25,196 bases of DNA, from assembly GCA_963575675.1 (NCBI GenBank), contig CAUYUA010000235.1, positions 1 to 25,196 on the forward strand, written 5' to 3'. The first letter of the stretch is position 1. Each line of letters begins with the position of its first letter. The notes below the pieces were generated by a model that saw nothing but the letters and a program-made list of their open reading frames with translations, did not search any database and had not been told where the DNA came from. Shown here in pieces: positions 23,723 through 25,196 of the stretch. The stretch comes from CAUYUA01 sp963575675 (lineage in GTDB: Bacteria; Pseudomonadota; Alphaproteobacteria; Azospirillales; Azospirillaceae). A program made the position numbers and the translations under genes.

Positions 23723-24985
23723 TCATGAAATCTTGAAGAAATTTAACTTTGAGGCGCGTTGTTCGTTCGGCGGTGATTCGGCCATCAGATCAAGATAGAC
23801 TCTTAACGTGCCGGAGCACAAGATATTGCGATGGAATCGTTCGGAAACGCGACGTCGCGCCGGTTCCGCGAGTGCGGCGCGATGCGCGGGATTCAAGGAC
23901 AATGCTTGCTCCAAAGCCTCGGCTAAGCGCGTCGGATCTGCGGGGGGCGTCAACCACACCGTTGGACCAGGCTCCGCCACTTCGGCGGCGGCGCCGTGCG
24001 CGCTGACAATCACGGGCCGCTCCATCGCCAATGCTTCGGCGCACACGCGACAGAACGCTTCCGGCTCTCGGCTAGGGGAGACCACTACGGTGGCCAGCAT
24101 GTAGGCTGCGGGCAAGTCTGGGCACTGATCGACGAGATGGACGGTGTTGGTTAGGTCAAGTTCTTCGATTCGTTTTTCCAGTTTTCGTTGAAAATCGCGT
24201 TGTAGGGCGGGTTCTTGCCCTAAGATCAGGCAGCATAAATCGTTTCGTTGAATGCGAGCGATTGCTTCGATCAGGTCGATCTGGCCGAATCGTTGCTCCA
24301 GCGGCGCGGGGCAGAGAATGATGACGCGATCTTCCGGCAATCGCCATTGAGCGGCAAGTTTGACCAAGCGCGCTTGGGTCACACGCTCTGGAGCGAACAG
24401 CGTCGTGTCGATGCTGCGGGGCACCGTGATGATATGTTCGGGCGGAATACTGAATTCGGTTAAAAAATAGTTGCGTAGATAGTCTGAAACAGCAATTGCG
24501 CGCTCATTGCGCAACAGCGTCGTCATGTTTCGGTCGCGTCGCTTGCGTTCGATCCGGTCGGCGGTGTGAAGCGTCGTGACGAATCGGCATCCGGCGGCGC
24601 GAGCGGCTTGGCGACCGCTCCAGGCGGGGCCTAACCCCCGCGCATGCAGGATGTCTACACCCATTTCTCGCGCGATTTCCGTTAGGCGGCGTCCGTTGCG
24701 CCACACATCCCAAGGGTCTTGTCGATCCAGAGGCAGAAAGAAGTGGGCGAGTCCGGCGCGATCGAGTTCGCGCACCAGCGCGCCGCCGGAAGACGCCACC
24801 AGAGGCGTTCCTCCGGCTTGTGCTAGGGCGAATGCGACGTCGATACAGCTTCGTCCTACGTCGCCTTCGATCAGAGCCGGCAAAACTTGCAACACGACCA
24901 ATGGTCGAGACCGACCGTCGGCTGTGGCGACGCGCGTCGGCTTTTCTGTGTCGAAAGCTTTGTTATACTGATCTGACGCCGTCAT
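23723..24985 (-). CDS. GT4-family glycosyltransferase
   Basis: 420 residues from the ATG at 24985, GT-B fold. The acceptor domain contains VVLQVLPALIEGDVGRSCID, typical of GT4 enzymes acting on lipopolysaccharide or other surface glycans, and ILHARGLGPAWSG. The donor domain contains IITVPRSIDTTLFAP, then the E-x7-E motif at Glu309/Glu317 (PEAFCRVCAEALAMERPVI). Donor and acceptor are not deducible. It should act at the cytoplasmic side of the inner membrane. The frame is open to a TTG at 25039, but AGGA lies just before the ATG at 24985, so the shorter form is used. It is unrelated in detail to the glycosyltransferase at 7813-8847. The protein ends in a polar, Lys-rich tail. Confidence 0.9.
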   Translation of the reverse strand: MTASDQYNKAFDTEKPTRVATADGRSRPLVVLQVLPALIEGDVGRSCIDVAFALAQAGGTPLVASSGGALVRELDRAGLAHFFLPLDRQDPWDVWRNGRRLTEIAREMGVDILHARGLGPAWSGRQAARAAGCRFVTTLHTADRIERKRRDRNMTTLLRNERAIAVSDYLRNYFLTEFSIPPEHIITVPRSIDTTLFAPERVTQARLVKLAAQWRLPEDRVIILCPAPLEQRFGQIDLIEAIARIQRNDLCCLILGQEPALQRDFQRKLEKRIEELDLTNTVHLVDQCPDLPAAYMLATVVVSPSREPEAFCRVCAEALAMERPVIVSAHGAAAEVAEPGPTVWLTPPADPTRLAEALEQALSLNPAHRAALAEPARRRVSERFHRNILCSGTLRVYLDLMAESPPNEQRASKLNFFKIS

Positions 24986-25142
24986 TGAGTCCTGCGTGTT
25001 TGGGGCGCGTTGGTTTAGGGAGTGTGTTTTGCTTTGCAAGAATTTTTGTTGTTTTGCGCGACGCTATCGCACCATGCCTGATTCGCGCTCTGTCTGACCA
25101 GTTGAAATCCATTTCAGGTGGCTCGGCTTTTTGTATAAACAT

Positions 25143-25196
25143 TAAAAGGGTCCAGGGACTATGTTCCTGGTCGCTCGGGATTATAAGGGGGGAGCG
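25143..25196 (+). repeat. Type I repeat cut by the right window edge
   Basis: TAAAAGGGTCC leads into CCAGGGACTATGTTCCTGG (25152-25170), a 7-bp stem including one G-T pair, the clearest copy of the type I core. It continues TCGCTCGGGATTATAAG (25171-25187), as in the right half of the composite element at 7669-7764 read on the minus strand. By analogy an inverted second half should follow outside the window. The stretch 25040-25142 upstream of it holds the glycosyltransferase 5' region and nothing else visible. Confidence 0.75.

Overview
The window reads as chromosomal DNA from an alphaproteobacterium, probably Rhodospirillales-like. The basis is the SUV3-type RNA helicase, the argJ-mutT gene pair, the malyl-CoA lyase family protein, the metallophosphoesterase/glycosyltransferase pair and the GC-moderate codon use. 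This placement is an inference from family knowledge; there is no rRNA to anchor it. No integrase, transposase, phage gene, tRNA or CRISPR array was seen.

Layout. gap (GAPDH, minus) and an SUV3-like RNA helicase (plus) diverge from a 720-bp spacer. The helicase converges on a very large minus-strand receptor-channel gene (4651-7488). A minus-strand overlapping pair follows: LpxH-like metallophosphoesterase, then a GT4 glycosyltransferase. Next comes a small secreted Cu/Zn-SOD-fold protein without metal ligands (plus), then the minus-strand series of a parvulin-type prolyl isomerase, argJ and mutT. A YdcF/ElyC-like DUF218 membrane protein (plus) diverges from the isomerase. The centre-right is filled by a ~1570-residue hybrid histidine kinase (minus), followed by a malyl-CoA-lyase-like aldolase and a PadR-like regulator (plus). 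A two-CBS-domain protein and a second GT4 glycosyltransferase (both minus) close the window.

The most unusual gene is the 945-residue protein at 4651-7488. It joins a signal peptide, a type I periplasmic-binding-protein domain, a beta domain whose strand pattern resembles the extracellular domain of Cys-loop (pentameric ligand-gated) channels, and an MscS pore. This suggests a ligand-gated MscS-type channel.

The intergenic spaces carry two repeat families. Type I is a short hairpin with an inner core close to CCAGGGACTGTGTTCCTGG. Its outer arms differ from copy to copy but stay self-complementary, and most copies sit just after stop codons. Type II is a ~180-bp MITE-like element with imperfect terminal inverted repeats (CTCCGTTCGAYT-like) and an almost invariant 53-nt core containing a 9-bp hairpin. 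It has two full copies and one copy cut by the left window edge. In the two full copies type I lies directly beside type II.

Functionally the window is mixed: central carbon metabolism (gap, malyl-CoA lyase family), arginine biosynthesis (argJ), nucleotide sanitation (mutT), envelope biogenesis (two glycosyltransferases, metallophosphoesterase, DUF218, prolyl isomerase) and signalling (hybrid kinase, CBS protein, receptor channel). It does not look like one operon or one island.
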